Source: Pseudomonas sp. PA15(2017)
GTDB taxonomy: Bacteria; Pseudomonadota; Gammaproteobacteria; Pseudomonadales; Pseudomonadaceae
Direction of reading: 5' to 3'
DNA: 64,000 nt
NCBI RefSeq assembly: GCF_001945395.1
Contig: NZ_MSXV01000058.1
Coordinates: 250,317 to 314,316, forward strand
A model generated the notes under the pieces. That model ran no database searches and was not told where the DNA came from. It saw nothing but the letters and a program-made list of their open reading frames with translations. Numbering within the stretch: position 1 is the first letter of the stretch; each line of letters begins with the position of its first letter. Both the position numbers and the translations under genes were made by a program. Of this stretch, positions 1-9,303 are shown piece after piece.

Positions 1-394
1 CGCCAAAGCACTGCCGATACCAGCGCGTGTAAGTCTGGCTGGCACCCTCGAAGGCCCACAGTTCCTGGCTCACCGCGTCCCCGGTATTCCCGAAGGTATG
101 GACATGGCCATAGTTGACGCCAGGGGGGAAAGTGCCGGTGGTGGTGTTCTTTGCGCAGTAACGCCAGCCCCGCAACGTACGGTCGTCGAGATTGAAGTTC
201 AGCTCTGCTGTAGGTACGTCTCCCATCCAGCCGCCATCACCCGTGCGCAGCACCCGATCAGGGGTCTTGTCGATGGCCGAGGTGGTCACGTTCTTGCGGG
301 CGGCCGTCCCAAGGCCGGAAAGCGAGACCTGAATAGCCTTGATGTCAGCCGCCACCGCCTGGGCCAGCGCGACCACGCGCGCTACCAGTGTCAT
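1..394 (-). CDS. Phage tail fibre protein with pyocin-knob-like region (partial)
   Basis: The reading frame starts with ATG at 394 and runs off the left edge, so only about 131 N-terminal residues are present. It opens with a hydrophobic helix (MTLVARVVALAQAV) like that of the next gene, which suggests a shared virion-attachment segment. The later part, with NYGHVHTFGNTGDAV and YTRWYRQCFG, resembles the pyocin knob domain of R-pyocin and phage tail fibres, which takes part in host-surface binding. It is the last visible gene of the minus-strand tail operon, three bases after its neighbour. The knob assignment rests on motif resemblance only. Confidence 0.6.
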   Translation of the reverse strand, partial: MTLVARVVALAQAVAADIKAIQVSLSGLGTAARKNVTTSAIDKTPDRVLRTGDGGWMGDVPTAELNFNLDDRTLRGWRYCAKNTTTGTFPPGVNYGHVHTFGNTGDAVSQELWAFEGASQTYTRWYRQCFG

Positions 395-397
395 GGG

Positions 398-892
398 TCA
401 CGCCTTGGCCGTGGCGTAGGCCGCGGCGAAGTCGGTCTCGGGGTTGCCGATGCCGATGTTCGTGCAGGCCTGCAGCTTCTGCGCGACGGTTAGAGTTTGC
501 GCATCGTCATAACGCACGCGATTTGCCACGGCTGCAGCCAGCGCCGCGCCGGCGGAAGCGTTGCCCGTGGCGAGTTCTTCCAACTCCTTGAGCGTGTCGT
601 AGGCCTCGGACGCACCGCCCAGGATCGAATCCTTTACGGCGATCTTGGCCAGCTCAATGGTGTCGTGAATCTTGTCCGCCGACCAGGTGACGCTGGTCGC
701 ACCGTCGCCGGCGGTGTCGTCGATCACAGCGCCGGCCTGCCCCAGCAGGCTGTAAAGCTCGGCAATGGCCGCCACCAGGTTGCCCTTGGCCTGGGTGGGC
801 AGGCTGGTCAGGTCGCCCTGCTTGGCGGTGAGGTTCTTGATGTCGGCGCCGATGGCAGTGGCCAAGGCGATCAGGCGAGTTTCCATAGTCAT
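398..892 (-). CDS. Putative tail fibre or fibre-associated protein
   Basis: The 164-residue protein has an N-terminal helix (METRLIALATAIGADIKNL) that matches the start of the following fibre gene. The middle (GDGATSVTWSADKIHDTI) and the ELATGNASAGAALAAAVANRVRYDDAQTLT segment have the low-complexity, Ala-rich character of trimeric fibre shafts. ATG at 892 begins the frame, with a second ATG two codons in. Position between the collagen-like gene and the knob-bearing fibre supports a role in the tail fibre. I recognise no enzymatic motif, and the exact family is unknown to me. Confidence 0.6.
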   Translation of the reverse strand: MTMETRLIALATAIGADIKNLTAKQGDLTSLPTQAKGNLVAAIAELYSLLGQAGAVIDDTAGDGATSVTWSADKIHDTIELAKIAVKDSILGGASEAYDTLKELEELATGNASAGAALAAAVANRVRYDDAQTLTVAQKLQACTNIGIGNPETDFAAAYATAKA

Positions 893-897
893 AGGGT

Positions 898-1143
898 TCA
901 GCCTTTTGCGAGGATGTAGTGAGCAAGCGGGTCGGGCTGGAAGTCGTCGGAGACGTGCAGCCCATCCGCTTTTTGGGTCAGTCGGTTGTTCGGTTCGGCA
1001 CTGATCTGGGCACCGCCAATGCCTGGCGGGCCGGGCGGGCCTTGGCCGCCAGCCGAGACGGCGACAACAGCCACCTGCTGCGGCTGGACCATCACGGCGA
1101 TCGGCTGCAGCTCGATCACCACCAGGGGCGATTCATCGGCCAT
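898..1143 (-). CDS. Small collagen-like tail protein
   Basis: An 81-residue protein with a short collagen-like stretch (GGQGPPGPPGIGG, about residues 32-44) between a hydrophobic beta-rich N-terminus (VVIELQPIAVMVQPQQVAVVAV) and a charged tail. Gly-Pro-Pro triplets in phage tails usually act as trimerising linkers in fibres. The gene overlaps the end of the upstream 192-residue gene by 11 bases, consistent with translational coupling. It could be a fibre connector or chaperone. Its function is inferred from location and composition only. Confidence 0.6.
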   Translation of the reverse strand: MADESPLVVIELQPIAVMVQPQQVAVVAVSAGGQGPPGPPGIGGAQISAEPNNRLTQKADGLHVSDDFQPDPLAHYILAKG

Positions 1144-1711
1144 GGCAACAGCCCCCGTTGATCACGCGCCCGCGCAGGTACTCCTGTTCGCTGCCATCGC
1201 TCCAGGTGATGCGCAGCGCGTACGGCGCGGACTCCCACGCGAAGCCAACGGACTGGGCTGCACTGATATCCAGCAGCAGCCGACCCGGGCCGGTGATCGA
1301 CAGGCCGCTACCGGTAGTGCTGAACACGATGGGCGAGAGCCCAGCCGGGCTGATCACCAGTTCGGCGCGGCAGCCGGTCAGGTCGATGGGCAGCCGGTAG
1401 GCCAGGCGCCCACCAGTGATGCGCTCACCGTTGGCGGTGAGCTCGTTGAACTCGATGGTGTCGGCATCGATCACCCTGGCCAGGCGGCCCGCCTCGCGCA
1501 TGCGGTCGAGGTTGAGCGCTGGCCAGCCGATGACTTTCTCCGGCCACACCGGCCAGTCGCCGGGCAGGCCATGCGCCGGTACCGAAAGGCGCAGCGGCGC
1601 CTCCTCGAGGATGCCGGCAATCGATGGGTAAGCGAACAGGGGCTGCATCAGCAGCAGTGGTTGGCGCACGGTGCCTTTAGTTACGGGCAGGTCTATACAG
1701 GCCGGCTGCAT
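1133..1711 (-). CDS. Phage tail protein, unrecognised family
   Basis: A 192-residue protein. Its C-terminal half (ELVISPAGLSPIVFSTTGSGLSITGPGRLLLDISAAQSVGF, then WSDGSEQEYLRGRVINGG) reads as a beta-sandwich, the pattern seen in phage proteins of the BppU or DUF1983 kind that attach to fibres. The N-terminal half contains PSIAGILEEAPLRLSVPAHGLPGDWPV and FNELTANG. It lies within the tail-tip operon, with its end overlapping the collagen-like gene. No family can be named with confidence, and a structural role at the tail tip or fibre base is inferred from context. Confidence 0.6.
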   Translation of the reverse strand: MQPACIDLPVTKGTVRQPLLLMQPLFAYPSIAGILEEAPLRLSVPAHGLPGDWPVWPEKVIGWPALNLDRMREAGRLARVIDADTIEFNELTANGERITGGRLAYRLPIDLTGCRAELVISPAGLSPIVFSTTGSGLSITGPGRLLLDISAAQSVGFAWESAPYALRITWSDGSEQEYLRGRVINGGCCHGR

Positions 1712-1738
1712 CGCTGGCTCCTCATGATTGAGTTGGGG

Positions 1739-1975
1739 TTACACGTCGACGTCGTAATGCGGCAGATTCGGCGCCGGCCCGGTGATCGTGCCGTCAGCGA
1801 TATACGCCTTGCTGCCGCTGGGCACGTCCACGCCGCGCACGGCGATCCGGGTGCCCGTGCGCAGCTCTACGGTGCTGATGCCGGCGGTAGTGTCGATGCT
1901 GCGCACAATGGCAACCGTGCGCACGCCGCCGGGCAGCAGCCCGATGAAACGCTTCCAGGGGTTCACGGTGGCCAT
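1739..1975 (-). CDS. Small phage tail protein, beta-rich
   Basis: A 78-residue protein (MATVNPWKRFIGLLPGGVR...). After a basic N-terminus it looks like a single small beta-barrel (IVRSIDTTAGISTVELRTGTRIAVRG), a shape common in OB-fold baseplate or tail-tip proteins. Its ATG overlaps the stop of the 590-residue gene by one base (TGATG), so the two are probably translationally coupled. I do not recognise the family. Confidence 0.6.
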   Translation of the reverse strand: MATVNPWKRFIGLLPGGVRTVAIVRSIDTTAGISTVELRTGTRIAVRGVDVPSGSKAYIADGTITGPAPNLPHYDVDV

Positions 1976-3747
1976 CAGTAGTGCCTCTCCAGCTTCAGGT
2001 TCTGCGCGACGCGCACGGCGCCGGTGCCCTCGGCACTGATCTCGGTCGATAGGCAGGCGCCGTGCCAGGCGCCGGAAGACTCCGGCACGCGGCAGAGCAT
2101 GCCGGGCAGCACCAGGCCGACGCCGTGATCGTCACTTGCGTGGAACAGCGGCAGGCGGAAGCCGACGATCTCGATGTCGCCGCCCTTGGCCAGCTCATGC
2201 ACACCGCGAGCGCGGTTGGCTTCCTCGCCGGTGATCCAGTCGTCGAAGACGTCCGGCGCCGGATTGTCACCGGCCGAGCCGGCACGGCGGACCAGCATCG
2301 ACACGCCGTGGCTGGTACCCGACACATAGCAGGCGTTCCAGGCCGGCTGCGGCGTCCACTCGCCGTCGAGCTGGGTCAGCATCGCAGGCGGGATGATGCG
2401 GTCGACCGGCGCATCCGGCACGCCCCACTCCCACGGCGGCACCACGTAACGGGGTCGAACCTCGAGCGTGTCGCTGTCGCGGGCAGGCCGAACGATGGCG
2501 CCCACCGTTTCGGCGATGCGGGCGATCACCTGCATCGGCGTCTGGCTCTGGTAGCTCAGCGCGCCGGCCGGGAACGTCCAGTCACGGGGGCCGACGTTCT
2601 CGATGTCCCACTCGATGGTGAAGCCGGTATTGAGCAGCTCGTTGTCGGCCACCTGGCGGGCCGTGATCGGCGCACTGTTCAGCGAGGTACGCAGCGGCGC
2701 GTACGGCTCGGCCAGCAGCTGGGTTCGGGTAGCGCCGGTGATGCTATAGGCCTCGGTCGGAAACTTCAGCTGCCGGCTGTAGCGCTCGATGATGAGGATC
2801 CACCGCCAGCCGTTGATATCCAGCTCTACCTCGCGCTGGCCGTCGACGCCAGGCCGCACGAGATTCAAAGCGGCCTGGGTGAAGATGTCCGCGCTGAACT
2901 TCCAGCTAAAGCTGTCGGCGTCCAGGCTGACCCGCAAGTTCTTCGCCTCGAGCGGCGTGCGCGAAGGCAGCACCACCAGGTTGACGGTATTGGCGATCAT
3001 GTATGTATCCAGAATGGTGGGATCAGGTGGCGGCACCGGTATCGGCTTCACCGGCCCGGGGTAGTCCACGTACTCGATGCCGGTGAGGGCGCCGTCCAGC
3101 ACCCGCGCCCTTCCCCATGGCACCCGGTACCCGAGGTTCAGGCGCCGGGCACTGGACCACTGCACTGCGACGCTGCCGGTATCGGCCGGCTGGATTCGCG
3201 GCGTTTCGGGCTCATAGCGAAAATCGAAGTACACCTGCGGCGCCGTCGACGGGAAGTACGGCCGCCCGCCGAACGAGAACACCAGCGGGCCAGTACCTGG
3301 CACGTACAGGCTGTCCTGCAGGGCGGTGGCCGCGTCATACCGCGGGCCGAACTCATTGACCCGCCGCACCCCTACGCTCAGCAGCAGCTCCTTGCGGGCG
3401 GGCATCGGGTTGTAGATCAGCCGCAGCCCCAGCTCCACGGGCCGTATGGTGTGATCCCAGCCCACGTCAAGCAGCGCATCCTTGCGCGGCACATCCACCC
3501 AGGGCGAGCGCTGCACGGTGCCATCGCGGCGCGCGGCCTCGAGCCACGCCGAGGCGCGCGACAAGTCTGCCGCTGGCACCATCGCCCAGGCCGCGCCCTG
3601 GTCTGCACCGTCCTGAACGCTGGCGATCTCCCACCGCGTACCGGCGGCGAGGTCAGCCGCCCGGGTCGCTCCCCAAGACATAGGCACGCCCCGGCGATCA
3701 GCTGAAACCGCACGGCCCCAGCCACCACCCACAGTGATTGCAAGCAT
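1975..3747 (-). CDS. Putative tail-tip or baseplate hub protein
   Basis: A 590-residue protein with no transmembrane segments. The second half has the character of phage hub proteins: a segment SYQSQTPMQVIARIAETVGAIVR, typical of hub domains that set up a local frame, followed by beta-rich segments and GLVLPGMLCRVPESSGAWHG near the C-terminus. The N-terminal half is rich in aromatic and Pro residues. Both ends overlap neighbouring genes by TGATG junctions. The role is inferred from size, position downstream of the tape measure gene and segment character; lambda gpJ and gpL homology is not visible. Confidence 0.5.
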   Translation of the reverse strand: MLAITVGGGWGRAVSADRRGVPMSWGATRAADLAAGTRWEIASVQDGADQGAAWAMVPAADLSRASAWLEAARRDGTVQRSPWVDVPRKDALLDVGWDHTIRPVELGLRLIYNPMPARKELLLSVGVRRVNEFGPRYDAATALQDSLYVPGTGPLVFSFGGRPYFPSTAPQVYFDFRYEPETPRIQPADTGSVAVQWSSARRLNLGYRVPWGRARVLDGALTGIEYVDYPGPVKPIPVPPPDPTILDTYMIANTVNLVVLPSRTPLEAKNLRVSLDADSFSWKFSADIFTQAALNLVRPGVDGQREVELDINGWRWILIIERYSRQLKFPTEAYSITGATRTQLLAEPYAPLRTSLNSAPITARQVADNELLNTGFTIEWDIENVGPRDWTFPAGALSYQSQTPMQVIARIAETVGAIVRPARDSDTLEVRPRYVVPPWEWGVPDAPVDRIIPPAMLTQLDGEWTPQPAWNACYVSGTSHGVSMLVRRAGSAGDNPAPDVFDDWITGEEANRARGVHELAKGGDIEIVGFRLPLFHASDDHGVGLVLPGMLCRVPESSGAWHGACLSTEISAEGTGAVRVAQNLKLERHY

Positions 3748-4592
3748 CAGATTCTCTCGACAGGCACCGGGCCATGGGCCAAGGGCCGGAAGTAGCGCAC
3801 GGCGATCGCTCGCGCAGTGCCCAGTGGGCGTGACGGGTTTTCACCAACCGCTGGCCACCACTCCGGCTCGGTCGCCGGCAGCTCGCCCGGCTCGGTCACT
3901 TCGTAGACCCAGCCACCAAAGACCGCCGGCCGAACGCGATCGTTAACCGCTACGGCCAGGCCCGGCACGAAGGTGACACCGAAGTCATCCAGCGCGATCG
4001 CGTAGACCGTCCCGGACGTGGTGACCTTCAGGTCGATGTCGCCCAGGCCGTCATCGGGTGTGCGGCCATAACCGGCCACCCGCCACTGGCCATCGTCCAT
4101 GCGCTCAACGATCACCGTCTCGCGCGACGCCCAGACCGAATCGACCGTGGCGGCCGCTTTCAGCCGAGCATCAACGGTTGGCACCTGATTGCCGCCATCG
4201 CTTTCGGTCAGGTTAAACAGCAGGTGGTTGGCCGTCTCGCTGAGGGTTGGCCAGCGCGACATCCCCAGCCGCGGCTCGCTGTACTCATAGGCCTGGGCCA
4301 GCACCTCGCGGTAGATCACCGCCCGGCTCAGGTATTGAGGGTTGGGGCCGCCGTCGTAGAAGTTGGCCAACGACTGGTTGGTGTCCGAACGCTGGAGCGT
4401 AACCAGCCAACGCGGCGAAGGCTCACCTTCCCGGCGCACTTCTACAGAGATGGGCACGAAGATCAGTTTCGGCCTCAGGGCGTTGAGGGGCTTCTTCCCC
4501 AAAGGGAATACTCGCCCATACCTGGGAGCGAGCGGGGACGCAAAAGCCCGACTCCACATGACCTTCCTGGCCAGCGGGCGGAAGTTAAGCAT
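3747..4592 (-). CDS. Phage structural protein, unrecognised
   Basis: A 281-residue protein with a basic N-terminus (MLNFRPLARKVMWSRAFASPLAPRYGRVFPLGKK) and a beta-rich body. The stretch DGQWRVAGYGRTPDDGLGDIDLKV followed by TSGTVYAIALDDFGVTFVPGLAVAVNDRVRP looks like an all-beta domain of a tail-tip spike. The gene overlaps the preceding 356-residue gene by 8 bases and the hub gene by one base, so it belongs to one co-translated unit. I recognise no catalytic motif. Confidence 0.6.
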   Translation of the reverse strand: MLNFRPLARKVMWSRAFASPLAPRYGRVFPLGKKPLNALRPKLIFVPISVEVRREGEPSPRWLVTLQRSDTNQSLANFYDGGPNPQYLSRAVIYREVLAQAYEYSEPRLGMSRWPTLSETANHLLFNLTESDGGNQVPTVDARLKAAATVDSVWASRETVIVERMDDGQWRVAGYGRTPDDGLGDIDLKVTTSGTVYAIALDDFGVTFVPGLAVAVNDRVRPAVFGGWVYEVTEPGELPATEPEWWPAVGENPSRPLGTARAIAVRYFRPLAHGPVPVERI

Positions 4593-5655
4593 TCCAGTAT
4601 TTCTCTTTCAGGCAGGTAAACGACGTGCCCCACTGGGTAGGGATCATGTACACCTGATCGCCGTTGTACTCGAACGGGATTAGGCACTCGGCAAGCGTGC
4701 CGCCTTTCCCCAAGGCCCTGCTCACTTCCCTGGCCTGCCGATGGCTATAGTACTCGTCCCGAAGCAGTCCAGGCAGACGCGCGATATAGCCCAAAGCGGG
4801 GTCATAGACCTGGTGGGGACACAATTGCATGTCGGGGGCGTAAGGAGGCACTGCTAGCTTGCTGCCGTTATATCCGGTGTTCAAGTTGCATTGGGCCTGG
4901 ATCGTAGGCATACCCGCCGTCTCTACGGCTCCGGTGAAAGGGTTACGCAACCGCGTCCCATACTGAAGGATGTAGCCGCCGTTACTCTCAGAACTGAAGT
5001 TGTTCATATCATTCTCATATGAACCACCCAAGGCCATGTGATTTCCAGGGCCAGATTTCGGGATCTCCGGGTTAGAGAACAGGAAATTCCCGAAGAAATA
5101 GTTCGACCCGTAGTACCCCTGAGTCGCACCTGGGTTATCCCCGTACCCTGCCATGCCCGTGCTGTCGTCGAGGTTCGCGTTGGTGATGATATGGACTTGG
5201 GAACCCCTGGCGAGAACAAACCAGCTGGCCATTACGCTCCCATAGTAGGCAGCCGGAACCACCCATTGCCGGGCCGAGCTGGCTGAATAATCTACGGAGT
5301 GTGCGTAAGAGCGGACATTCGTCCCCGACGGAGGAAATACAGTGGCATCCGTCACCATCTCCGAAAGGAAGAGCTGAGTCTTTGGGGCATATGCGTAGGT
5401 GACCCCTGGGCCTTTACCAAAGCTGTAGAACACTCCGTCCGGCGACTTCAGGGTGAAGTGGTTGGGCAGGTTGGCATAAACGAGCGTCCACCCCTGCCCC
5501 GGCTTCGCGTTGGCGCCGGAACCATAGCCGGTGACCAGGCAGGGGTACAGCAGGTTGTACCAACCCACCACCCCGTTCACAGAAGAATCCACCATCCCCA
5601 ACCTCAGTGGGGGCGCACCAGGATCAAGGTGCGAATAAAGCACTGCGTCAGCCAT
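4585..5655 (-). CDS. Phage structural protein rich in Tyr, Gly and Asn
   Basis: A 356-residue protein with an unusual content of Tyr, Gly, Ser and Asn (GYGSGANAKPGQGW, QGYYGSNYFFGNFLFSNPEIP, ENDMNNFSSESNGGYILQYG), typical of exposed virion proteins. No signal peptide, membrane segment or enzymatic motif is evident. The DNA looks less GC-rich than its neighbours, which may indicate separate acquisition or diversifying exchange. ATG at 5655 overlaps the stop of the large upstream gene. A receptor-facing or adhesin-like role is possible but unproven. Confidence 0.55.
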   Translation of the reverse strand: MADAVLYSHLDPGAPPLRLGMVDSSVNGVVGWYNLLYPCLVTGYGSGANAKPGQGWTLVYANLPNHFTLKSPDGVFYSFGKGPGVTYAYAPKTQLFLSEMVTDATVFPPSGTNVRSYAHSVDYSASSARQWVVPAAYYGSVMASWFVLARGSQVHIITNANLDDSTGMAGYGDNPGATQGYYGSNYFFGNFLFSNPEIPKSGPGNHMALGGSYENDMNNFSSESNGGYILQYGTRLRNPFTGAVETAGMPTIQAQCNLNTGYNGSKLAVPPYAPDMQLCPHQVYDPALGYIARLPGLLRDEYYSHRQAREVSRALGKGGTLAECLIPFEYNGDQVYMIPTQWGTSFTCLKEKYWNA

Positions 5656-8600
5656 CAGTCAGCATCCCCGCGAATTTGAAGTTTGAACTGGTCATCGTTG
5701 ACGGTGCCCTGCCCGCTGATGACCGTACGGATCACCCACATCGGCCCGAGGGCCGAGTCGGTGTTGAAGCGCACGGCGTTACCCGCCGCCCAGCCGGTGC
5801 CCCAGCCTTCGCGCCGGATCGTGAAATACGGCTGGCCGGTCAAGGCGTTGATGGGTGATAGGTCGCTGCCGGTGCTGCCAGTGGCGATCACGCCGAGCTG
5901 CTGCTCCACCACGTTGAACGAGGTATTGCTGGTGAACACCAGCGCCCACTTGCCGGCGATGGCGCCAATGTTGGTGATCACCGGCGGGTAGCTCAGCTGG
6001 TTGTAGTTCGCCGTAGTGGTGTTGCCTTCCGGCCGATCTGCCCAGTTGGGCGCGCCTTGGCTCCAGGTCTGCTGCGTGAACCAGGTGTGTACCCGCGATT
6101 GCAGGTCGCCCCAAGTCACGGCGCTAGACACCATCGCCTCGCCCGCCGGTAGATCCCACGGTATGGGCGAGCTCAGCCCCACCTGGCCGGTGATCTGCAC
6201 CTCGACGCACAGCGCCATGTGCTCGACGCGATCGCGCACGATCAGCGGCGTGCTCACCGGCGTGCCGCTCTCGGTCTGCAGTACCAGCGGGTTGGCCCAG
6301 GTCACCGTGCCCTTTTCGCGGTCGCCCTCGAAGGACGAGGCACGCAGCACGTGGCCGTCGCTGTCCACCACCTCGATGTTCGCCTGCTGTTGCCTAGCGA
6401 GCGTGACCGTTGCACCGCCCTGGGGCGACGCGATCACCGTCTCGGCCGTGTGGTGGACCACCAGCACGTCGCCCTCGCGATAAATCGGCACGCGGCCGTC
6501 AGCCGGCAGGCGAACCGGATCCAGGCCGAGCAGGCCGGCATCCAGTGGCAGCCGCGTTTGCACCACCGCGTTGTAGCGCGTCAGCAGCGGGATCACCGGC
6601 ACGTCACTCTCGCCCGACTCATCGTCGGGGTTGGTGGTGAACGTCAGCCGGGCGATGCCGGTGGCGGCGTCGACGGTGCCGCGGATGATGCCGGTCGCGA
6701 ACACACCGTTCAGGTCAGCCACCGCGGTCACAACCTGGGCGGTGTCCGCACGCACCGCGGTCACCTGCATGCTGCCAGCGCGCAGCGGGGCGCCCGGCGT
6801 GCGGAACGTCGCTGCGGTCACGCCGAAGCCCGTCGACGCGGTCAGGCAGGCCAGCAGCGTCACGGCGCCCAGCACGTTGCCGGCATAGCTGTTGATGGTC
6901 GCGGTGCGGCCCACGTAGTCCACCGCACCGACCGCCATACCGCCGTTCGTGGCACTGGAGATGTCGCGGTACAGGATCCCGCTGCGATCGGTGTACAGCG
7001 AACTGTTCCAGCTGAACAGCAGCGAGCCGGGCACGATGGCGGCGCCCACACCAGGCAGCAGATCGACCGTGATCGGCGGCTGTGCCTGGGTGTGCGTGGC
7101 TTCGTCCGAGCTGGCCCCGGCCGCCTGCGACTTGGCCGAAAGCGTGCCGGCGAAACCCTCGCGCTGCTGCACCGGCGTGGTGACCAGCACCGGCTCGGTG
7201 TACGGCCCGGTGGTGTTGTTCCTGGCGCGGTTGCTGTAGGTGTACTCGATGTAGTCATACAGGCGAGCCACCTGCAGGGTGCACTGGCCGGTCTGGTAAT
7301 TGATCGAGCCATTGCGCCCGCCCTGCCAGCCGCCGGCGCCGTTGTCGCTGGCGGTGTTGCTGACCTCGGTGGTGCCGTCGTAAACCGGCAGCGCGTTGCC
7401 GCTCTCGATCACTTTCCAGTTAATCGCCGGCGCCGACTGGCGGCGCGTGGTCAGCCAGTCGATCCGCACGCTACCCGGCTTGAGCGGCGCGCCGGGAATC
7501 GTGAACGTCGCAATGCCGCTGCCGTCGCTGGTCACGCTCAGCGGCGCGTCGTCGACGGCGCCGCGGCGGAACGTATAGGTGATGCCGGAGGCCGGCGGCG
7601 CGCTCAGCTTCATCACCAGGTCACCGGTCGCATACACGATGGTGCCGGTACCGCCGTTGCCGCTCAGTTGGCCCAGGCCATCATCGGCCAGGGTCAGCGC
7701 CGTGCCGGCGGTAAACGAGACCGTCAGGCTACCCGGCTGAATACCGCCACCGGGCAACGTGTAGCGCACCTCGATCTCCGGCGTTACTGCCGCGCCCGCA
7801 TGGCTGGTGATGGCGTCATCAGCCGAGCTGACGTAGCTGTACACCAACGAACTGCCAACATCGGGCAGCGCGTTCAGCGTCAGGCTGACCGAACCAGTGG
7901 CCATGCTGATGGTGCCGGCGCCCTCGCCGGTCAGCAGCCCGTCGCCGTAGTCGCGCAGCTCATACCACTTGCCCAGGGCCAGGTAGGAGACAGACAGCGT
8001 ACCGGCCCGCGGGATGGCCCCGGCAAGGTTCAGGGTGTAGACGTAACCGCGATTGCCTAGCGTGACCCGATATTCACCGGTGATGGTGTCGCCTGTGGCT
8101 GCTGCGCCTGGGCGGTAGGCCGCGCTGCCGTTGCCTGCCCAGCTGCTGCCGGTGCGCACCAGGGTGACCTCACCGGTCTGGTAATCGACACGGCCGGAGG
8201 TGATCCAGTTGCTGCCACTCACGTAGCGCAGCGCGCCCTTGCTGTCATCGGTGAACACACCGTCGCCTGCTGTCAGCGTCAGGGTGCCCGGCGCGCAGCC
8301 GGTACCCAGGAACGTGCGCGACTCGCCCGCCACGGCGCCGACCGCGACATTCAGGTTCACCGTGCGCGCTGGCCCTGCCGGAATGTAGAGCTGCCGCTGA
8401 TAGCCGCCCAGCAGGTCGACCAGCGCCGATTCCTTCGTGGTGCTCGGTACCAGTTGCGCATACACGCTTTCCACGCGCACGGTGAGCGCACCCAGCGCCA
8501 CCGCATCGGCCAGCGGGCTGATGCCGTAATAACGCGCCGCGTCTGCGACCTGAGTACTCAGCACGCGGGCCTTGGCGGCACCATCCAGCGCAGTGGCCGT

Positions 8601-9233
8601 GGTGCCGGCCGGCGTCACCTGGCCACCCGGGAAGGCGGTCAGCAGCGGCGCGGAGAGTTGCAGATCCAGCCGGCGGCGGGTGAAGTTCACGAAGTTGGCA
8701 TTGCCGTAGTCGTAGGTGAACTGCTCGAGGCGCGACTCGACACCAACCACGCGCACGTACTGGGCAGCCGTGGCGGTGGCGAGCTGGAACACATCGCCGC
8801 TTTCCGGGATGCGCTGTTCCTCGCGCTGCACGCATGCGATTGCACGCTGGCCAGCCAGCTGAGTACCGAGCAGGTCGAATTGAGCCGTCGAAGCCGCAGC
8901 CACGTAGCTCTCGATCAGGTCCTGGGCATCGGTGCGCACATCGGTCTGGCTGCCGGTGTTGAACAGCAGCACGTTGACGCGCGGATCTGCCGGCCCTTGC
9001 GTGACGATGCCGTGAGCGCCGAGGTAAGCATCGGCGTTCTCGGTCATCACCCCGGCGCTGACCTTGCGCAGGTTGATGCGGCCGATGGTGCGGTCGAGCC
9101 GGCTGATGTCCGGGAACAGATTGTTCACCTGGCCATCGACGATGGCCTTGCCGGTCGCGCGGCCGCCACCATCGTCGGCATCTGTCAGGCGCTGGGACTC
9201 CAGCAGTTTCACGTCGTTGCTAGTGATGGTCAT
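5655..9233 (-). CDS. Large tail-tip protein with repeated beta modules
   Basis: A 1192-residue protein. ATG at 9233 is preferred over the in-frame TTG at 9242 because the CGGAGA ribosome-binding site is well spaced only for the ATG. Residues 1-250 are mixed alpha/beta. From about residue 340 a module recurs with a Y-x-T-G core: VDYQTGEVTLV, ISMATGSVSLTLNALP, IVYATGDLVMKLSAPP, INYQTGQCTLQV, each followed by a strand such as ITYTF or IEYTY. These look like tandem Ig- or fibronectin-like beta domains. The C-terminal 200 residues form another domain. It lies where lambda has its tail-tip genes, but I see no resemblance to them. Confidence 0.6.
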   Translation of the reverse strand: MTITSNDVKLLESQRLTDADDGGGRATGKAIVDGQVNNLFPDISRLDRTIGRINLRKVSAGVMTENADAYLGAHGIVTQGPADPRVNVLLFNTGSQTDVRTDAQDLIESYVAAASTAQFDLLGTQLAGQRAIACVQREEQRIPESGDVFQLATATAAQYVRVVGVESRLEQFTYDYGNANFVNFTRRRLDLQLSAPLLTAFPGGQVTPAGTTATALDGAAKARVLSTQVADAARYYGISPLADAVALGALTVRVESVYAQLVPSTTKESALVDLLGGYQRQLYIPAGPARTVNLNVAVGAVAGESRTFLGTGCAPGTLTLTAGDGVFTDDSKGALRYVSGSNWITSGRVDYQTGEVTLVRTGSSWAGNGSAAYRPGAAATGDTITGEYRVTLGNRGYVYTLNLAGAIPRAGTLSVSYLALGKWYELRDYGDGLLTGEGAGTISMATGSVSLTLNALPDVGSSLVYSYVSSADDAITSHAGAAVTPEIEVRYTLPGGGIQPGSLTVSFTAGTALTLADDGLGQLSGNGGTGTIVYATGDLVMKLSAPPASGITYTFRRGAVDDAPLSVTSDGSGIATFTIPGAPLKPGSVRIDWLTTRRQSAPAINWKVIESGNALPVYDGTTEVSNTASDNGAGGWQGGRNGSINYQTGQCTLQVARLYDYIEYTYSNRARNNTTGPYTEPVLVTTPVQQREGFAGTLSAKSQAAGASSDEATHTQAQPPITVDLLPGVGAAIVPGSLLFSWNSSLYTDRSGILYRDISSATNGGMAVGAVDYVGRTATINSYAGNVLGAVTLLACLTASTGFGVTAATFRTPGAPLRAGSMQVTAVRADTAQVVTAVADLNGVFATGIIRGTVDAATGIARLTFTTNPDDESGESDVPVIPLLTRYNAVVQTRLPLDAGLLGLDPVRLPADGRVPIYREGDVLVVHHTAETVIASPQGGATVTLARQQQANIEVVDSDGHVLRASSFEGDREKGTVTWANPLVLQTESGTPVSTPLIVRDRVEHMALCVEVQITGQVGLSSPIPWDLPAGEAMVSSAVTWGDLQSRVHTWFTQQTWSQGAPNWADRPEGNTTTANYNQLSYPPVITNIGAIAGKWALVFTSNTSFNVVEQQLGVIATGSTGSDLSPINALTGQPYFTIRREGWGTGWAAGNAVRFNTDSALGPMWVIRTVISGQGTVNDDQFKLQIRGDAD

Positions 9234-9253
9234 GCCAGCCAATCTCCGGGCAT

Positions 9254-9274
9254 AAAAAAACCCGCCGTGGCGGG
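9254..9274 (-). terminator. Rho-independent terminator after the 139-residue tail gene
   Basis: On the minus strand CCCGCC and GGCGGG form a short GC stem followed directly by seven T residues. It sits 30 bases after the stop of the 139-residue gene and just ahead of the ribosome-binding site of the large tail protein. A nearly identical unit precedes the tape measure gene. Confidence 0.7.
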
Positions 9275-9303
9275 TGTGGGAATGTGCGATCCGGGCGGCG
9301 CCT

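Noticed and set aside
6219..8060. Long plus-strand frame inside the large tail protein gene
   Set aside because: Antisense shadow in a GC-rich gene, with an Arg/His/Gly-rich unstructured translation.
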